In this document: in pieces, positions 9,423-18,007 of the stretch
Position numbering within the stretch: position 1 is the stretch's first letter
Layout of the letters: the number at the start of each line of letters is the position of its first letter
Origin: Puniceicoccaceae bacterium
GTDB lineage: Bacteria; Verrucomicrobiota; Verrucomicrobiia; Opitutales; Coraliomargaritaceae
Length of the DNA: 64,000 nt
Assembly: GCA_018402305.1 (NCBI GenBank)
Contig: JAGYJE010000015.1
Location: 1 to 64,000 of the forward strand
Reading direction: 5' to 3'
Program-made: the position numbers and the translations under genes
Notes under the pieces: generated by a model
Seen by the model: only the letters and a program-made list of their open reading frames with translations
Database searches by the model: none
Told to the model about the DNA's origin: nothing

Positions 9423-9872
9423 ATGTCCGACGACCTACACGAACTCTATCAGGCGATCATCCTGGATCACAATAAACGTCCCCGGCACTACGGAGCGCTG
9501 GCGGAGGCCACGCATCGGGCCGAGGGCTTTAACCCGCTCTGTGGGGACAAGGTAGAAGTTTTTGTTGAGGTCAAAAACGGTGTAATCACAGCGATCCAAT
9601 TCGAGGCCGCCAGCTGCGCGATTTGCAAGGCCAGCGCCTCGATGATGACGAGTGCGCTTCAAGGGCAAAGCCTGGAAACCGCCGGGGCGGTTCTTCAATC
9701 GGTCAATGGTATCTTGAATTCGGATACGCCGGACACAAGTTTGGAGACCGCTGGCGAACTCGCCGCCCTGGCCGGGGTGCGCACGTTCCCCGCGCGGATC
9801 AAATGCGCGAGTCTACCCTGGCATACTTACACAGCTGCGCTGCAGGGTAAGGAAACGACCGAGCTTTCGTAG
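9423..9872 (+). CDS. sufU: SufU-type Fe-S cluster assembly protein
   Basis: A 149-residue member of the NifU N-terminal/IscU superfamily of the SufU type. The three conserved cysteines are present: Cys40 in NPLCGD, Cys65 in the ASCAICKAS segment, and the distal one in [11 protein letters not shown]. Asp42 next to Cys40 is the usual fourth ligand. SufU accepts sulfur from the SufS desulfurase, either as a zinc-dependent relay or a scaffold. A SufE homologue is encoded 42 kb away in this window, so the organism carries both types. The stop codon TAG at 9870-9872 lies inside the first unit of the repeat array, so the extreme C terminus may have been reset by repeat insertion. Confidence 0.9.
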   Translation: MSDDLHELYQAIILDHNKRPRHYGALAEATHRAEGFNPLCGDKVEVFVEVKNGVITAIQFEAASCAICKASASMMTSALQGQSLETAGAVLQSVNGILNSDTPDTSLETAGELAALAGVRTFPARIKCASLPWHTYTAALQGKETTELS

Positions 9873-10625
9873 CGAAGCGACGCCAGTCGCGTCGACTGTG
9901 GAGGTGGCGAGTTGACCTGCTTGGCCGTCGACCCCGCTGGCGCGGGTTCGCTACGGACTGGTAGCGAAGCGACGCCAGTCGCGTCGACTGTGGAGGTGGC
10001 GAGTTGATCGCTGGCCGTCGACTCGCCAGCGGGTTCGCTACGGACTGGTAGCGAAGCGACGCCAGTCGCGTCGACTGTGGAGGTGGCGAGTTGACCGCTT
10101 GGCCGTCGACCCCGCTGGCGCGGGTTCGCTACGGACTGGCAGCTAGCGCCGACGCCAGTCGCGTCGACTGTGGAAGTGGCGAGTTGACTGTTATCGTCGA
10201 CCCCGCTGGCGCGAGTTCGCTACGGACTGGTAGCGAAGCGACGCCAGTCGCGTCGATTGTGGAGGTGGCGAGTTGACCGCTTGGCCGTCGACCCCGCTGG
10301 CGCGGGTTCGCTACGGACTGGTAGCGAAGCGACGCCAGTCGCGTCGACTGTGGAAGTGGCGAGTTGACCGCTTGGCCGTCGACCCCGCTGGCGCGGGGTT
10401 CGCTGACTGGTGCAGCGAAGCGACGCCAGTCGCGTCGACTGTGGAAGTGGCGAGTTGACTGCTTGGCCGTCGACCCCGCTGGCGCAGGTTCGCTACAGAC
10501 TGGTAGCGAAGCGACGCCAGTCGCGTCGACTGTGGAAGTGGCGAATTGACCGCTTGGCCGTCGATCCCGCTGGCGCGGGTTCGCTACAGACTGGTAGCGA
10601 AGCGACGCCAGTCGCGTCGACTGGG
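9869..10625. repeat. Tandem array of nine ~91-bp palindromic units (REP/BIME-like family A)
   Basis: Units begin with GTAGCGAAGCGACGCCAG at 9869, 9961, 10048, about 10141 (variant), 10230, 10321, about 10411 (variant), 10503 and 10594. Each unit has a forward hairpin (CGACGC-CAGTC-GCGTCG) and, 55-60 bp later, a second hairpin in reverse orientation. Read on the other strand the second begins GTAGCGAACCCGCGCCAGC and pairs CCCGC with GCGGG. Forward and reverse arms therefore share the head GTAGCGAA, a GCCAG centre and a GTCGAC tail, forming an inverted pair. The array fills the space between convergent sufU and recQ. Repetitive open frames across it are artefacts. Confidence 0.9.
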
Positions 10626-10639
10626 GAGCCGTTCAAGTC

Positions 10640-12763
10640 TCACCCGTGCTCAGCAATGACCTGCAAAAAATCCGGCAGCACTGTTTTCAGCTTGGCCGGA
10701 CCGATGCCGCGTATGCTGATGGCTTCGCTCTCGTTGCGGGGTTTGCGATTGGCCAGCTCCAACAAAACAAAGTTCGGGAAAATCGTGTAGGCAGGCTTGC
10801 CGCTCTTTGCCGCCAGCTCGCTTCGCTTGGCGGCCAGTTTTTGGTAGAGCCCCTGATCGGCGGCCCCTTCGGGGATCTCGCCTTTTTTGACCTTTCGACT
10901 GCCGGCCTGTTCAATGGCACCGGCGGTGCGCCCGGATAGAGGGAGGGTGGGGCGTTCCACACCACGCATAACGCGGGAGCCGAGCTCGCTCAATTGGAGG
11001 AGGGGGAATTCGCCCTCGCTCACAGTCTCGACCAACCCCGCCTGCTCAAAGCACTCGAAGAGCGCGTCCACATAGACGCTGCCCTCGCGTTTAAGAATAC
11101 CATAGGTGGATAGTGCGTCGAGCCCGGCATCGAGGATCGGCGCGGCCTGGCTGCCGAGCAGGCACTGGATGATCTTGCGCTTCCCGAAGCGTGGTGCCCA
11201 GGTATCCGTGCCCTGCCGCGTGCTCATTCGAGCCACGCCACTGAGGGCCATTTTGACCAGTGTCCACTCGTCCGCCTTGACCTCCCGGTTGGCCTGTTGC
11301 CGTCGGCCCTGGCAGCCGTCGCAACGCCCACAGGGCCGGCTGTTGCGCTCGCCAAAGTAGTTTAAAATCCACTGCTGCCGGCAGCTGGAGGCATAGGCGA
11401 AGTCGATCACCGCCTTAAGCCGCGCCTCGTCACGCTGGGCTTTGACGGCGAGGGCCTCGGCGTCGAGCGGCAACTCGCTGCCGTGTTTGCCCAGTTGCCG
11501 GATGCGGGTGCCGCGCATGCGCCGCCCCGGTATGTCGAAGCGCTCGATCCACTTATGCCGCGCGAGAATCGAAATGGCGGTGCTCACAGCCATCGGGTTG
11601 ACCTTGCGGCCGCCGCTACTGATTCGCTCGACCAAATCGTCAATCGGGAGTTGCACCTCGTGGTTGCTGTCACTCTCCGCGCAAAGCAAGTCAAAAACCT
11701 CGGCGATGAGCCCTTTGCCCGGGTTAGCCCCCTCGATAAAAAAGTCCTGCACCCGTTTGTCCGCATAGGAAAAGAGCATCTCACAAACCGAGGGCGCCCC
11801 GTCCCGGCCGGCGCGGCCGCCTTCCTGGTAGTAGGCCTCCACGCTGCCAGGCATCTCGTAGTGGCAAACGAAGCGGATGTCGGCCCGGTCGATCCCCATG
11901 CCGAAGGCGTTGGTTGCCACCACGACGTCCGAGCGGCGCTGCATGAAGATTTCCTGCGCCTCGCTGCGTTCACTGTCGGAGAGGCCGCCGTGGTAGCGGA
12001 TAACCGATCCGGCCAGTGGCTCAATCGTCGCCGCCACGGCATCGACGGATTTTCGCGTGGCGCAATAAATGATGCCCGTTTTATGCTGCTTGATGAGGCG
12101 CAGCAGGGCGTCCTGCTTATCCGCCTTCGAGCCGATCTTGTGCACCCGGAAGCTGAGGTTCTCGCGCGCGAAGCCAGCTACGAACTCGGCGGGCTCCCGC
12201 ATCTCCAGGACCTTTTTTATATCGGCCTGCACGTCCGGCGTGGCCGTCGCGGTGAGGGCAATACAGGGTGGGGCGCCGATCGCCTTGCGGACCTCGCCCA
12301 GCCGCATGTAGTCCGGTCGAAAGTCGTGCCCCCACTGTGAGAGGCAGTGTGCTTCGTCGATGGCGAAGAGGCTGATCGCGTCGTGCGGCAGCGCCTTGAG
12401 AAAGCTCTCCGAGCGGAAGCGTTCCGGTGCGATATAGACCAGCTTGAGGGTGCGCTGGCGGATGGCGTCGAGGGTCGTGCGCTGCTCTTCGAGGGTTTGC
12501 GAGCTGTTCAGCAGCCCAGCCGGCAGGCCGCGCGCTTGCAGTGCATCGACCTGATCCTTCATTAAGGCGATGAGTGGCGACACCACCAGGGTGACCCCGG
12601 GCAAAAGCAGGGCGGGCAATTGAAAGCAAAGGCTCTTGCCGCCACCCGTTGGCATGACGACCAGGGTGTCCTTCTGCGCCAGCACCGAGTCGATAATCGC
12701 CCCCTGCGGCTGCCGGAAGGAGGGCATGCCAAAATAGGTCTGTAGGGCTTCTTCAGGTGTCAT
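10640..12763 (-). CDS. recQ: ATP-dependent DNA helicase RecQ
   Basis: A 707-residue 3'-5' superfamily 2 helicase with the complete RecQ architecture. The Walker A motif reads PTGGGKSLCFQLPALL, the DExH box AIDEAHCLSQWGHDFRP, and motif VI falls in the QEGGRAGRDG region. The RQC zinc-binding cysteines are in CRQQWILNYFGE and CGRCDGC. A winged helix follows, then an HRDC domain at the extreme C terminus (from KRSELAAKSGKPAYTIFP to GIGPAKL). The ATG at 12763 (MTPEEALQTYFG) fits family alignments. An ATG at 12787 would add eight residues and is equally possible. It acts in recombinational repair and fork processing. Confidence 0.95.
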   Translation of the reverse strand: MTPEEALQTYFGMPSFRQPQGAIIDSVLAQKDTLVVMPTGGGKSLCFQLPALLLPGVTLVVSPLIALMKDQVDALQARGLPAGLLNSSQTLEEQRTTLDAIRQRTLKLVYIAPERFRSESFLKALPHDAISLFAIDEAHCLSQWGHDFRPDYMRLGEVRKAIGAPPCIALTATATPDVQADIKKVLEMREPAEFVAGFARENLSFRVHKIGSKADKQDALLRLIKQHKTGIIYCATRKSVDAVAATIEPLAGSVIRYHGGLSDSERSEAQEIFMQRRSDVVVATNAFGMGIDRADIRFVCHYEMPGSVEAYYQEGGRAGRDGAPSVCEMLFSYADKRVQDFFIEGANPGKGLIAEVFDLLCAESDSNHEVQLPIDDLVERISSGGRKVNPMAVSTAISILARHKWIERFDIPGRRMRGTRIRQLGKHGSELPLDAEALAVKAQRDEARLKAVIDFAYASSCRQQWILNYFGERNSRPCGRCDGCQGRRQQANREVKADEWTLVKMALSGVARMSTRQGTDTWAPRFGKRKIIQCLLGSQAAPILDAGLDALSTYGILKREGSVYVDALFECFEQAGLVETVSEGEFPLLQLSELGSRVMRGVERPTLPLSGRTAGAIEQAGSRKVKKGEIPEGAADQGLYQKLAAKRSELAAKSGKPAYTIFPNFVLLELANRKPRNESEAISIRGIGPAKLKTVLPDFLQVIAEHG

Positions 12764-12898
12764 CCTGCCGACTGTGCAAATGTTCATTGATTTGCCAAGC
12801 GGGAATTTGAGCTGTCTTCGCCTTTCACCATCCTTCGCGAAGATACAACGAAAGATTTGGGTGGAAAGCGGGTCGAATATTTTGTTACGTTTAGCCCG

Positions 12899-13882
12899 AT
12901 GATGGAGTCCGGGAAAACAAGTTCGTGTTGCACGCCGTCGGGGAGCCGTGGGGTTGCGCCCGATTCTGCGCCGCCACTCGACGCTCAAACAGCTCCACGC
13001 CTTGCGTCAACGGCTGGCATGATTCGTGTGGAGGGCGGGCGCTATCGGATCGGTTACGAGGGGCCGGAGGCCTGGAAGTCCGACGGCGAGGGACCGGTGC
13101 GCGAGATTCATCTCGACCCCTATTGGCTCGATCAGACGGCGGTCAGCAATGTGGCTTTTGCCGAGTTTGTTGATGCGACGGGCTACGTCACCGAGTCGGA
13201 AAAATTTGGCTGGGCCTTTGTTTTTCAGGGGCAGCTTCCTAGATCAAAACAGCGCAAACTGCGCCAGACGCAGACCGTGAATCAGTTGCAGTGGTGGTAT
13301 GCGATCGACGGTGCCTACTGGCGGAAACCGGAGGGCCCGGGCTCAACCATCAAGCGCCGCATGGACCATCCGGTGGTCAGCGTTTCCTGGAACGATGCAG
13401 CGGCCTATGCTGCCTGGGCGGGGAAACGTCTGCCCACCGAGGCAGAGTGGGAAGTCGCGGCCCGCGGTCCGCAGAATGTGCAGAGCTGCTATCCATGGGG
13501 CACGGAGCTGGAGCCGGGCGGCAAGCACCGCTGTAACGTTTGGCAGGGGGCCTTTCCACATGCCAACACGGCGGATGATGGCTACCAGTGGACCGCCCCC
13601 GTGCGCGCCTACAGCCGAATGGAGGGCGGGTTCTATAATTTGATCGGGAACGTTTGGGAGTGGTGCGCGGATTGGTTTAGCCCCAATTGGCACGCCGCCG
13701 AGAGTGAGGCCACACGCGTCAATCCACGCGGACCCGTGCAAGGCGAAAGCAAGGTCATGAAGGGCGGCTCCTTTCTCTGCCACGAAAGCTACTGCAATCG
13801 CTACCGCCTCGGCGCGCGAACGGCCAATGCACCGGACTCAGCAACGACAAATCTCGGTTTCCGCTGTGCAGTCGATGCTTAA
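12899..13882 (+). CDS. Formylglycine-generating enzyme (sulfatase-modifying factor), probably cytosolic
   Basis: A protein of about 327 residues with the FGE-sulfatase fold. The catalytic cysteine pair is intact in GGSFLCHESYCNRYRLG, matching the two active-site cysteines of true FGEs. Other hallmarks are HPVVSVSWNDAAAYAAWAGK, RLPTEAEWE, GNVWEWCADW and the terminal NLGFRC. It converts a cysteine of type I sulfatases to formylglycine. The conserved domain starts only near residue 43 (MIRVEGGRYRIG), and no signal peptide is visible, so the exact start is uncertain (12899 or 12902). No sulfatase is encoded in the window. A second FGE lies at 19607-20686. Confidence 0.88.
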   Translation: MMESGKTSSCCTPSGSRGVAPDSAPPLDAQTAPRLASTAGMIRVEGGRYRIGYEGPEAWKSDGEGPVREIHLDPYWLDQTAVSNVAFAEFVDATGYVTESEKFGWAFVFQGQLPRSKQRKLRQTQTVNQLQWWYAIDGAYWRKPEGPGSTIKRRMDHPVVSVSWNDAAAYAAWAGKRLPTEAEWEVAARGPQNVQSCYPWGTELEPGGKHRCNVWQGAFPHANTADDGYQWTAPVRAYSRMEGGFYNLIGNVWEWCADWFSPNWHAAESEATRVNPRGPVQGESKVMKGGSFLCHESYCNRYRLGARTANAPDSATTNLGFRCAVDA

Positions 13883-13934
13883 TCGTGCTGTTGTCTTGAC
13901 CCTGCCGCTTTCTTCATTGGGTTCATGCGAAGCC

Positions 13935-13985
13935 TGTATGAGGCGCCCGCTTGATCAAGCTGCGGGTGCTTCAGCGTTTTTCAGA
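13935..13985. terminator. Hairpin between the FGE gene and ppc
   Basis: GCGCCCGC and GCGGGTGC pair around an inner TTGATCAA palindrome at about 13942-13969, followed a few bases later by a short T run. It could terminate the FGE transcript, but the T run is weak and separated from the stem. Confidence 0.3.
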
Positions 13986-13993
13986 TAAGCATT

Positions 13994-16666
13994 ATGAGCC
14001 AAACCAATCGCACCGACTTTCTTAAACTTGTTCAGACCGGCTTAGCCCAGGTCGAAGAGGAGCACCAATTCCTTCTCGATGCGTTTATTGAGGTCCTCAC
14101 AGATATGGGTGAGGTCGAGAGTGCGGCACTGCTGACCGGGGGATTCGATGTGGCTGACAACGACGAACCTCTGGGCGACGATGCGGTGCAGGCGATCTCG
14201 TTTTCCTTTCAATTGCTCAACCTCGCCGAAGAGCATGTGGCCGATAGCGTTCGTCGCACGCGGGAGTCGAAGCTCGGCACCTCGGCAGAGCCGGGGCACT
14301 GGGGCTACTATCTGAAACGCCTCAAGGACGAAGGTTTCGGCCCCGATGTGGTGCGCCGTGCCATCGCGGCTTTGCAGGTCGAGCCCGTCTTTACCAAGCA
14401 CCCGACCGAGGCGAAGCGCTGGTCGGTCCTTGAGTTGCACCGCGAAATCGTCCGCCTGCTGCGGGCCCGGGAGATGGCGCGAACCGAGCGCGAGATCGCC
14501 CGCTGTCATACACAGGCCCGGGGGGTGATTGAGCGGCTCTGGTTGACGGGTGAGGTGAACCAAAAAAAGCCGCGGGTCGAGGACGAGTTGGACAACCTGC
14601 TCTACTACCTGAGCGAGGTGTTTCCCAGCACACTGCACCGCCTCGATGACAATTTGCAAAACGCCTGGCTCGAAACCTGGCCGGATGAGGCACCCTTGAA
14701 AGTCGGCGATCTGCCGCACCTGCAATTTGGCTCCTGGGTGGGGGGCGATCGGGATGGACATCCTTTGGTTACGAGCGGGGTGACGGCCTCCACGCTGGCC
14801 CGGATGCACTCGACCGCGCTGAATATTCTGCGCGAGGCCCTGCGCCGCCTGGCGCGTCAGTTGCCGCTCACAGAGAGCCACAGCGAGATCCCCGAGGGTC
14901 TCGTCCTGGCGCTGCGGGAGTGGGGGATCGAGAACCCCGGGCAGGAGCCGTGGCGCACCTATGTCGAGGCCCTGATTGAGCGCCTGGAAACCGTCCGCCG
15001 TCCGGAACTGTATGAAAAGATTGAAGAACTTGCCGAGTGGCTGGAGCTGGCCAAGGCGAAGCTCACGGCGGTGTATCATGTGCGGCCGCTGCTGCGCTTG
15101 CTCGACTCCATTGGGCTCCACCTGGCTCGCACCGATATTCGGCAGAACAGTGCCTTCCACGAAAAGGCGCTCTCCCAAATGATGGTAGCGGCCGCCATCG
15201 AAGACGGGGCGAACTTTGCCAACTGGACGGAGGCAAAGAAACTGGCATTCCTCGAACATGAGCTGTCCACCCCGCGCCCGCTGACGCATCCCTCCATGCA
15301 CCTTCCGAAGGAGGCGGACGATGTGCGTCAGGCATTCGGCGTAGTCGCCGCGCATATCGACGCCTATGGTCCAGATGGCATCGGCGCCCTGATCGTCAGC
15401 ATGACGCGCAACCTCTGTGATTTGCTGACCGTCTACGTGCTCGCCAAAGAAGTGGGGCTTACCCATCAGAGCGAGAACGGGCTGGTTTGTGAACTCCCCG
15501 TCGTGCCGCTCTACGAGACCTACGAGGACCTCGAGCGCGGTCCAGCCATCACCGATGCCTTTCTTGCGCATCCTTGCACGCAACGGAGTCTTCGTATCGG
15601 TGAGCCTGATACGGATCCACGCCAGATGATCATGCTGGGCTATAGCGATAGCAATAAGGATACCGGCATCCTCGGTAGCCAATGGGTGCTCTTCAATGCT
15701 CAGCGTAACCTCGTCGCGGCGGGTCTGAAGCACGGTGTGAAAATCACCTTTTTCCACGGTCGGGGCGGCACAATCGGCCGGGGGGCTGGGCCCACCCACC
15801 GCTTCCTCGAAGCGCTGCCCGAGCAATCACTCGACGGGGGGCTCCGCGTCACGGAGCAGGGCGAGGTCATCGCGCAAAAATACAACACGCCCGCCACGGC
15901 CACGGCGAACTTGGAATGGCTCCTCGCCGGCAGCCTCGGGGCTCAGCTTCTCGCCACCCGGCACCCTTTGCCCGAGGCGGTCAGCGCCGTCATGACCCGT
16001 ATCGTGAGCGAATCGCGCAGAGCCTACCGCGCGCTGCTCGATGCGCCCGACTTCATGACCTTCTACCGCCAGGCCACCCCGATCGATGCTATCGAGCAGA
16101 GCCGTATCGGTTCGCGACCATCACGGCGCACCGGCCAAGCCACACTTGATGACCTGCGCGCCATACCCTGGGTTTTCAGTTGGAATCAATCGCGTTTCTA
16201 CTTACCCGGCTGGTATGGCGTGGGCAGTGCCCTGGACCTACTGGAGAAGGACGGCCCCGAAGCCTACGAAGCCTTTCAAAAGAGCATCCAATCCACGCCC
16301 TTCCTGCGCTACGTTTTTTACAACGTGGAGAGCAGCCTTGCCAGTTCCGACGAGAACTGGATGCGCACCTACGCGGGCCTGGTCAAGGAGGCCGACGTGC
16401 GGGAGCGCCTGCTGGGGCAAATTCTCGACGAGCGCACGCGCACCCAAAGCCATCTCAACAAGCTGTTCAGTCGTCCATTGCCGGAGCGGCGCCCGCGTTT
16501 CTACGAGACCATCCAGAAACGCGAGGCCCCGCTGACGCGCCTGCACCACCGCCAAATAAAACTGCTCCGCGAGACCCGAGCCGCCGAAAGGGTTGATGAG
16601 GATACCGTCGACCAGTTGCTCCGGGTGGTCAACGCCATCGCCAGCGGCCTCCGCACGACCGGGTGA
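13994..16666 (+). CDS. ppc: Phosphoenolpyruvate carboxylase
   Basis: An 890-residue bacterial-type PEP carboxylase that forms oxaloacetate from PEP and bicarbonate to refill the citric acid cycle. Conserved motifs are FTKHPTEAKRWSVLE (bicarbonate/PEP site region), GGDRDGHPLVT, MLGYSDSNKDTGILGSQW and the mobile loop FFHGRGGTIGRGAGP. The usual C-terminal NG motif is replaced by a short ASGLRTTG ending. Length is in the normal range. The start ATG at 13994 is followed by a natural short N terminus; no strong ribosome-binding site is seen. The gene is flanked on its 3' side by a decayed cyclase-family fragment on the opposite strand. Confidence 0.95.
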   Translation: MSQTNRTDFLKLVQTGLAQVEEEHQFLLDAFIEVLTDMGEVESAALLTGGFDVADNDEPLGDDAVQAISFSFQLLNLAEEHVADSVRRTRESKLGTSAEPGHWGYYLKRLKDEGFGPDVVRRAIAALQVEPVFTKHPTEAKRWSVLELHREIVRLLRAREMARTEREIARCHTQARGVIERLWLTGEVNQKKPRVEDELDNLLYYLSEVFPSTLHRLDDNLQNAWLETWPDEAPLKVGDLPHLQFGSWVGGDRDGHPLVTSGVTASTLARMHSTALNILREALRRLARQLPLTESHSEIPEGLVLALREWGIENPGQEPWRTYVEALIERLETVRRPELYEKIEELAEWLELAKAKLTAVYHVRPLLRLLDSIGLHLARTDIRQNSAFHEKALSQMMVAAAIEDGANFANWTEAKKLAFLEHELSTPRPLTHPSMHLPKEADDVRQAFGVVAAHIDAYGPDGIGALIVSMTRNLCDLLTVYVLAKEVGLTHQSENGLVCELPVVPLYETYEDLERGPAITDAFLAHPCTQRSLRIGEPDTDPRQMIMLGYSDSNKDTGILGSQWVLFNAQRNLVAAGLKHGVKITFFHGRGGTIGRGAGPTHRFLEALPEQSLDGGLRVTEQGEVIAQKYNTPATATANLEWLLAGSLGAQLLATRHPLPEAVSAVMTRIVSESRRAYRALLDAPDFMTFYRQATPIDAIEQSRIGSRPSRRTGQATLDDLRAIPWVFSWNQSRFYLPGWYGVGSALDLLEKDGPEAYEAFQKSIQSTPFLRYVFYNVESSLASSDENWMRTYAGLVKEADVRERLLGQILDERTRTQSHLNKLFSRPLPERRPRFYETIQKREAPLTRLHHRQIKLLRETRAAERVDEDTVDQLLRVVNAIASGLRTTG

Positions 16667-16701
16667 TTCGGAGGCGTGCGGGCGGTATGGCGCCAGGCTT
16701 C

Positions 16702-16899
16702 GAGGATGCCCACCGCACGCACAAAGCCGGCCGAGGCGGCTTTTATCTTAAACGGGAAGCAGGAAATGCGGAAGCCGGTGGCTGGGAGCTGGTCCAAGTT
16801 GCTTAACTTTTCGAGGTGGCAATAGCCGAAATCCATACTGGCGTGATGGCCTTCCCAGATAAACCAAACTCTGGCTGTGAGTTGCAGGGCTTGAAGACT
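16702..16899 (-). pseudogene. Remnant of a cyclase-family (kynurenine formamidase-like) protein
   Basis: Reading the minus strand from a stop near 16900, the frame gives VWFIWEGHHASMDFGYCHLEKLSNLDQL in pieces, then PATGFRISCFPFKI and AGFVRAVGIL. This is recognisable as the C-terminal end of the PF04199 cyclase family, where a conserved acidic/histidine segment precedes LTNLDxLP and a PLKIxxxSAxPVRAxA strand. The N-terminal metal-binding HxGTHxD region is absent, the frame is stopped upstream, and downstream it runs into the 3' end of ppc. It is therefore a decayed fragment. Confidence 0.6.
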
Positions 16900-16916
16900 T
16901 CAGTTTGTAAGACACA

Positions 16917-17069
16917 AAAAGTCATAAATGGCCGTAAAAGGCTTAAATAGGCTATTAAAAGTCATAAATGGCACCCAATAATCTAAATTTAGAATAAGTA
17001 GAATCAATTTAAGAGTCATTAATCGCAGAAAAAGCTTGAAAAATCTGGTTAAATGCCAAATATGGCATA
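16917..17069. promoter_or_regulatory. AT-rich hipB upstream region with repeated motifs and a palindrome
   Basis: AAAAGTCATAAATGGC occurs at 16917-16932 and again at 16957-16972, forty bases apart. A palindrome ATGCCA-AATA-TGGCAT spans 17053-17068 and ends just before the hipB ATG at 17070, covering the place where a ribosome-binding site would be. HipB-type proteins typically bind inverted repeats in their own promoter, so the palindrome is a reasonable operator candidate. The AT content is very unlike the flanking genes. Confidence 0.45.
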
Positions 17070-17426
17070 ATGCAAGATTGGAAAACATTAGGCGATGATC
17101 CTTTACTTGAGCGAATCGGCGAGCGCTTGGCGCGGGTGCGTTTGAGCAAGAATTGGACGCAAGCCTACGTGGCGGAGGAGGCGGGCATCGGTTTGCGCAC
17201 GCTCGCCCGGATGGAGCAGGGGGAGGCGGCCACGCGCTTGTCCTACTTTTTGAGGGTTTGTCGGGTTCTGGGCATTTTGGAACGGTTCGATGCCCTGCTG
17301 CCGGAAGAGCGGCCGGGGCCGATTGAGCAACTGCGCATGGAGGGTAAGCGTCGGCGGCGCGCGTCGGGCGGGCGCACGGTGGTGGAGGAGCCACCGGGTC
17401 CTTGGCGGTGGAGGGATGGAGCATGA
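17070..17426 (+). CDS. HipB-like XRE-family antitoxin/regulator
   Basis: A 118-residue DNA-binding protein with a helix-turn-helix (RLARVRLSKNWTQAYVAEEAG, then IGLRTLARMEQGEAATRLSY) typical of HipB-type XRE regulators. The protein reaches its dimerisation region with FDALLPEERPGPIEQL and ends in a basic tail. It overlaps the downstream hipA remnant by four bases (ATGA at 17423-17426), the standard HipBA arrangement. The reading frame is intact, unlike its partner. It probably still represses its own promoter through the palindrome just upstream. Confidence 0.82.
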   Translation: MQDWKTLGDDPLLERIGERLARVRLSKNWTQAYVAEEAGIGLRTLARMEQGEAATRLSYFLRVCRVLGILERFDALLPEERPGPIEQLRMEGKRRRRASGGRTVVEEPPGPWRWRDGA

Positions 17427-17791
17427 TCGCGGAGGTGCAGCTATGGGGGCGCACGATCGGGGCGGGGGGTAAGAATATCGCCTTCTTAATGAATCCCGCC
17501 GGAGCCTGGGAACTCGCGCCGGCTTTTGACGTGACCTACAGTTATAATCCTGAGGGTGCGTGGACGGGGCGGCACCAAATGACGCTACAAGGCAAAAGCG
17601 ATGGGTTTGAATTGGACGACTTCATCGCCTGTGCCGAGGTGGCGCAGATGAAGCGCGGCCGGGCCAAAGCCATCGTCGGCGAGGTGACGGAGGCGGTCGC
17701 GGACTGGGCCACATTCGCGGAAGAGGCCGGGGTTCCGGTGTCGTGGGCTGCGGCTATCCAAAAACATCACCGTCTCGAAATTTGCGGCTGA
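17423..17791 (+). pseudogene. HipA toxin kinase with large internal deletion
   Basis: This 122-codon frame joins the extreme N terminus of HipA (MIAEVQLWGRTIGA) directly to its C-terminal domain. The latter starts at GGKNIAFLMNPAGAWELAPAF and continues through DVTYSYNPEG and RHQMTLQGK. Full HipA proteins are about 400-440 residues. The missing middle contains the N-terminal subdomain 1, the ATP-binding loop and the catalytic Asp of the Ser/Thr kinase, so kinase activity cannot remain. The deletion is in frame and clean, and the four-base overlap with hipB is preserved. The product could conceivably still bind HipB through its C-terminal domain. Confidence 0.82.
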
Positions 17792-17932
17792 CCTGGGACG
17801 AGGGGGGCGTCGGGTGATGGCCAGTTTATCAGGTTCTGAGCCAGACATGCTTGATCTTGTCGTGGGACTGGCTGGACACGCGCTTGACTCAACCCGATCG
17901 GCCCACTTTGTATAAGGCGTCAAGGCGAGTCC

Positions 17933-18007
17933 GTCCCCGTAGTTCAACGGATAGAACTACTGTTTCCTAAACAGTCGATCTGGGTTCGATTCCCAGCGGG
18001 GGCACCA
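17933..18007 (+). tRNA. tRNA-Arg (anticodon CCT)
   Basis: A complete cloverleaf with acceptor stem GTCCCCG/CGGGGGC and anticodon arm ACTGT-TTCCTAA-ACAGT giving CCT. The T arm is CTGGGTTCGATTCCCAG and a genomically encoded CCA lies at 18005-18007. It reads AGG codons. No intron or integrase is adjacent. Confidence 0.93.

Noticed and set aside
9869-10625. Regular spacing suggestive of a CRISPR array
   Set aside because: The sequence between the conserved hairpins is itself repeated in every unit and not a unique spacer, units are about 91 bp, and no cas genes are present.
14042-15826. 594-codon antisense frame opposite ppc
   Set aside because: Same reason; the plus-strand frame carries all the PEP carboxylase motifs.
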